NCBI RefSeq assembly: GCF_024213555.1
Contig: NZ_JANAVO010000004.1
Span: forward strand, 186,001 to 250,000
Direction: 5' to 3'
Source: Allokutzneria sp. A3M-2-11 16
GTDB lineage: Bacteria; Actinomycetota; Actinomycetes; Mycobacteriales; Pseudonocardiaceae
Length of the DNA: 64,000 bases
Shown here piece by piece: positions 56,901-62,900 of the stretch; the first letter of the stretch is position 1; each line of letters opens with the position of its first letter. A program made the position numbers and the translations under genes. The notes under the pieces were generated by a model that made no database searches, had not been told where the DNA came from, and saw only the letters and a program-made list of their open reading frames with translations.

Positions 56901-59900
56901 ACTTCGAGTCCATCGTCCGCACCGAGATCCACCCGCCCAACAGCGCCTACCTCGCGGCGCTGAGCAGCGGCGAGACCCTGTTGCAGCAGTCCGCCTCCGA
57001 CGAGGGGCTGCCCACCGCCGCGCAGGAGCAGGAGTTCAGGGAGGCCCTGTCCCAGCTCGACGTCCACCTCGACGCGAACCGGCTGGTGGAGCCGGGGGCC
57101 GACGTGGACCTGCGCGAGCTGCACCGGCTGTTCGGGCCGCAGGACCTGCCGGCCGCGATCGTGACGGCGCTGGCCAGGGGCATGGGCGTGGTCCGGGTGA
57201 TCGCCATGACGCCGGACGTGCAGATGCGCCGGGCGATGCTGCACCACGCGTGGCACGGGGCCGACGACGCGGGCAGGGCGCAGGTGCCGCCGAGGCTCCT
57301 GCGGCTGGCCGTGGAGAACCGCTACGGCGAGAACGTCCCGGCCCGCGTCACCGAGTTCCAGGCTTCGGTCGCCCGGCTCGACCAGGGCTACTCCCCCCTG
57401 CCCGCGAACGTGGGCGAAGCCGCCGCGCTCTTCGGCTACGACCCGGCGAACACCACCGAGATGGCGGCCTTCGCCACCGTGCTGGAGCAGGCGGGCATCG
57501 ACCCGGACACCCGGTCCTACGACGAGCTGAAGGCGTTGCGCTCGGCCGCCGTCGACCTGTCGGTGCGGCGGGGCATGGCGACCGGCGAGCAGCGGCGCAA
57601 CGTGATCGAGGGCGATCCGCAGGTGCTGGGCGCCGCGGTCCGGCTGCGGCCGTCGTTCCTGCGCCCGAGCGAGGCGCTGCCCGCGGTCCCGCTGCCCGCG
57701 GACTCGGCGGCGCGGGCGGCGCTGGACGCGAGCGTGCGCCAGGTGCTGCTCCAGTTCCTGCACGGCCAGCCCGCCGGGGTGGCCCTGCCGGGCGACCTGG
57801 CGTCGCCGCAGCTGTGGGACCAGGTGCGGTCGGCGATCTACTTCCACGGCGTCGGCTACGCGGCGCTGATGGTCAGCCAGCTGCCCGGCGCCCACCCGGT
57901 GCCGAACCTGGCAGCGGCCGACTTCGCCACCCTGGTCGGCGACCCCAACGCGCCGACGCCCGCCCAGCAGGCGTACCTCAACGGCGAGTTCCTGCGGGTC
58001 GAATGGGCGATGCCCGGTGAGGGCACGCTCGGCGCGGCGCTGGACCGCACGGGCGGGCGCACCGGCACGTTCGCCGCGACGACCGAGGACAACCTCCCGG
58101 CCCTCGCCGACCAGCTCGGCGTGCGGATCGTGCTGGTCGACGAGAACGGCGAGGCCCAGGTCCACGGCGAGGGCAGGCATCGGCAGCGCGTCGTCGTGCT
58201 GCGGCGGGGCTCGCACTACGTCGCGGCGCACACCTGGGGGCTGAGCGTGGCCGCGCCGCTGGGCGACGCCGCCCGGCCCGGTTCCGCCGCGGAGGACGCG
58301 TACCAGGGGTCCACCGCGGGCAAGCCCGTCGCGGCGCTCACCGCCGAGGAGACGCTGCGGCGGCTCGTCCCGGAGTTCACCGCCGCCATCGACCCCGCCT
58401 GGCTCGCCGCCGCCGGGTTGACCTCGGGCGAACTGCGCATCATCGCCGCGACGACCAGCCCGGAGCTGCTGCCCGCGGTGATCGCCGCGCACCTGGCGCG
58501 TGGCGCCAAGGGCATGCGGTTCATGCCCCTGTTCACCGAGCCGAACGAGGTCGCGCGGCAGGTCAAGGTGCTGCTGAGCGGTCCGGCCGCCGACCGCTCG
58601 CGCGTCCCGGTCCAGCTGGTCGACATCGCTTTCCACCGCCTCTTCGGCGCCGACGTCCCGGCCTTCGCCGCGCAGGTCCGCGACGAGATCGCCGAGCTGC
58701 ACGGGGAAGTCGGCCTGCCGAGGACCACCCACGCCCTGCCGACCGCGCCGCCCCTGCCGGAGATCACGCCCCGGGAGGCGCTCCAGCACTACGCGCCGCA
58801 GTACACCGGGGACCTCGACTCGGCGACCCTGCTGGCCGCCGGGCTCGACGTCCAGGCGCTGCGCCAGATCGCCAAGCTCTTCGGGCCGGAGCAGGTGCCC
58901 GCCGCGGTCGTCACGGCCCTGGCCAGGGGCATGAGCTACCTGCACGAGGCGATCCGCCAGCCCGATGGGCCGATCATGCGCAACCGCGACTGGTCGTTCG
59001 CGTGGACCGGCCTCGACGAGCAGGCGATGACGCGCATCCCGGTGGACCTGCTCCAGGTCGCGGTGAACCGCAACCACGGCGCCACCGTCCCGGACGACAT
59101 CACGCAGTTCCAGGAGGCGGTCGCCCAGGCGCACGAGAACGCGGCCCAGCAACAGACCGAAGAAACCGAAGAGACCGAGCAGACCGAGCAGACCGAAGAA
59201 CCTGAGCAGAGCGAGCAGCCCGAGACGAGCGCGCCCGTCGAGGTCCCCGTCCTGGTGCCGTGGACCGACGGCACCGCGACGGTGCTGGACCCGGACGCCC
59301 TCGCCGCGCTCCAGGCGGACCGCGACGTCCCGATCGCCGACGACCCGACCAACTCCGACGGGCTGTTGCTGCGGATCGGCTTGGGCGCGGAGCCCTTGGT
59401 GATCCGGATCGACCCGGACGCAGACGGCCCGCGCGTCGAGGTGCCCGGGGACCGGCGTTCCCCCCTCGTGCTGGTCGTGCCCGCGCTGCCCGGCGACGCC
59501 GCGGACCAGGCGGCCGTGCTCGGCCCGCTGCTCGTCCAGCTCCCCGACCTGGTCACCGAGCACCGGGCGACCGCGGCGGAGCCCGGTGAGCAGACGCCTC
59601 CCCCGGCCCCCGGCCCCATCCAGGTCCACCACGGCGAACTCGGCACGTCCGTCGTCATGCCGCTCGCGGGGCTCACCCCCTGGGCGTACCAGGGCACCGC
59701 GACGCTGATCGACCCCGACGTCTACGTGGCCCTCGGCAACGACCCCGCTTTCCCCGGCGACGCCGCTCCGGACGCGAACTTCCTGCTGATCCGGATCGAG
59801 GACGACAGCTTCCCGCTGGGATTCGAGGCGGACGGCGACGAGTCGGCGGGCCCCCGAGTGACCGTCAGCTTCGCCGAGGACGGGACGCTGCAATGGTTCC

Positions 59901-62900
59901 GCGTCACCGTGCCCGCGCTGCCCGACCACCCCGCCGCGCAGCAGGCCCTGGTCGACCAGATCGTGGACCACCTCCCGGCCGCGCTGGACGGGGCACGGCC
60001 GCACGTCGTCACCGGCGAACCCGAGGCCGAAACCGGGGCCGCGCAAGCCGATCCGGATGCGCCGACCCAGCCGCTGCCGCAGGTTCCCGCGGCCAGCACC
60101 CTGGCCCTTCCGATCACGATCACCTGGACCGACGGCACCGCGGACACGGTCGACCCGGACGTCATCGACACCCTGCGGCAGGCGTTGCCGGGCTTCGTGC
60201 CGGTGCACGAGACCGAGGTGCCGGTGTGGGTCGAAGGAGACGACATCCCGCTGACGATCCAGGTGGAACCGTCCACGACGGACCCGCGGCTGGAGATCGT
60301 CAGGTCGGAGTCCGGCGCGCTGATGGAACTGGTGCTGGTGGTACCGGCGCTGCCCGCCGACGCCGACGCGCAGCTGGTCGTGCTCTCCGACCTGGTGAAC
60401 ACGGTCCCGGACTTGGTCGACCCCACAGCAGCCCCCACGACAGCCCCCGCGACCGCACCGGCGGGCCAGTCCCAGGCCGGGACGAGGTCGGTCATCACGG
60501 CGCTGCCCGCGCTGACGCCCTGGTCCCACCAGGGTTCCGCGACCACGGTCGACCCCGACGTCTACGTGCGGATCGGCGCGGACGACGCCTCCTCGGCGCA
60601 GACCGCGCCCAGCGGGGACCACCTGCTGGTCCAGGTCGACGGGCAGACCGTCCCGTTGGTGGTCACCACGACCGGCGACACCTCGGGCGATCCCGTCGTC
60701 ATCGTCTCCCTGCGGCCGGACGGAACGGTGGCGGGATTCGAGGCGCTCGTTCCCACGCTGCCCGACGACCCGGACGCGCAGCGGCTCGCGGTCGAGCAGA
60801 TCCTCGAACAGCTCCCCGTGGTGCTCGCCGACGCGCGGCAGCTGCTCACCCCCGACCAGGGCGACGAGCGGCCCGCGACGACGGCGAGCGGGATTCCGCT
60901 GGTCTACGACGAGGGCCTGGAGGTCGGCGAGGACGGCAGGCCGATCCCCCAGGGCGAGCCCACCCTCCCCGGCTTCATCAACGGCGGCGCCATCGGCCGC
61001 ATCCCGCACGCCCAGGCGATCGCGGAGCAGCTCGGCGTCAGCGCCGTCGACGTGGACCAGGCGATCACCGCCCACTGGCAGGACGTGCTGAGCCCGCACG
61101 GCGCGCAGATCGAGTTCCGGACCACCGACGGCAGGCGGATCACCCGCCTGGTGCACATGGAGTTCACCGACCCGAAGAAGGTGCGTTCCGGGGTCCGGCC
61201 GCACGAGCAGGGCCACGGCACCTTCGCGCAGGGCCAGGGCGGCTTCGAGAACTCGGCCGGCCGCAGCAGCTCGCTCAGCCTGGGCCTGGCCGCCACGGCC
61301 GAGGACATCGTCGGCCTCGCCGTCGCGGGCGCGCCGGTCATCGGGGAGAACCCGATCGCCTCCGCCAACATCGGCAAGAAGTTCTCCTTCTCCACCAGCC
61401 AGTCGGTGCAGGCCCAGCAGTTCGGCGAGACCAACCACGCCGTCACCACCAACCGCGGCCCGGCGACCGCGTTCGAGGTCGCGGTGACCGTGCGGGTCTC
61501 CGAGCTGACCGAGGACCCGGGCGAGTTCGTCCAGGTCGCGGAGTTCACGCCGTACGGCAGCACCGACGGCCAGTGGACCCCGGACACCAAGGACACGCTG
61601 GTCGTCGGTGTCCCGGACACCTTCCTGGAGCGGGTGGAGAAGTCCGTCCGGCGCGATCTGTCCACTGTGGACACCACGGACGCCGACGTCCCGCACATGG
61701 CCCTGGCGGCGTGGGACGGCCGGAACAAGCTGATCAAGCAGGTCATGGACATGCTCGGCCCGTCGGTGGGCACGGCCGTCCCCGACCTGCGCAGGCAGAT
61801 CGAGACCGCGATCGTCGAGTTCAGCGCGGACATGGTGCGCCCGGCGAACCGGGACGAGGGCTACTCGTTCCCGATCGTCGACTCGGCGGGCAACGTCGTC
61901 GCGCGGCCGATGCTGCGGTCCGCGCTGAACCCGGCCGGGGCCACCATCGTCGGCGGCAACGACGCCGGGCGCTTCGCCAAGGGCGGCCTGCTGCTGGAGC
62001 GCGTCCTGGTCTGGTTCCTCAAGACCGGCGGGGTCACCGCCGTCGGCCGCGGGCTCAACACCGAGACCGGCGCGGGCTCCAAGGTGCTCGGCTGGCTCGA
62101 CTCCATGGTGCAGGGCATCCTGCCGCACCGGGGCGGCCGCTCCTGGAGCCGCTCGGAGACCAGCGTCACCTACTCCGACTCCACGGTCATCAACGTGCGC
62201 GTGGGGCGCGAGCGCGCCGTCACGCTGAAGGTCCCCGCCGCGATCACGGTCCAGCTGCAGAGCCCGACCGGGGACAAGGTCGGCGATCCCGCGGTCGTGG
62301 ACACCGAGCTGGTCGTGCAGATGTCGCGCAAGGACGCGGTGGAGCACGGCTACCCGACCTCGGTCGACGCGATCGGCCCGGACGGCGAGTCGGTCGACGG
62401 GATCGTCAAGAACCCGAACGAACCGGACGCGGTGCTGCCGGAGTTCGTCTCGAAGGTCGGTGTCGGCACCGGTCTGCTGGAGGAGCTCGTCCTCGACACC
62501 GAGGACGGGCAGCCCAAGGGCAAGGGCGAGGGCGACGCGCTCGCCCCGTTCATGCACCAGATCCTGCGGGAGCTGGCCAAGACCGGCGCCGTGCCCCCGC
62601 AGGCGGGCTCCACCGCCCAGACAGCCACCGAGCCGGACGCCCCCAAGCGCAAGCGGGTCTGGCGGCGGGCCGCGCAGGACAAGCGGGTGGTCAACCAGAA
62701 CAGCATCGAGCGCCAGATCTCCGAGGCGATGCTCGAGTCGGAGATCGACCAGCTGGTCCAGAACGGCAAGCTGATGGTGCTCAAGCACTCCGACCTGCGC
62801 GACCCGGAGGACGCCCGGCAGACCCAGCTCATGGTCAACGCCCAGCTGGACCACTCGGCGGCGGTCTACCTCGGCAAGCAGCACAAGCAGCTCGCCCGGC

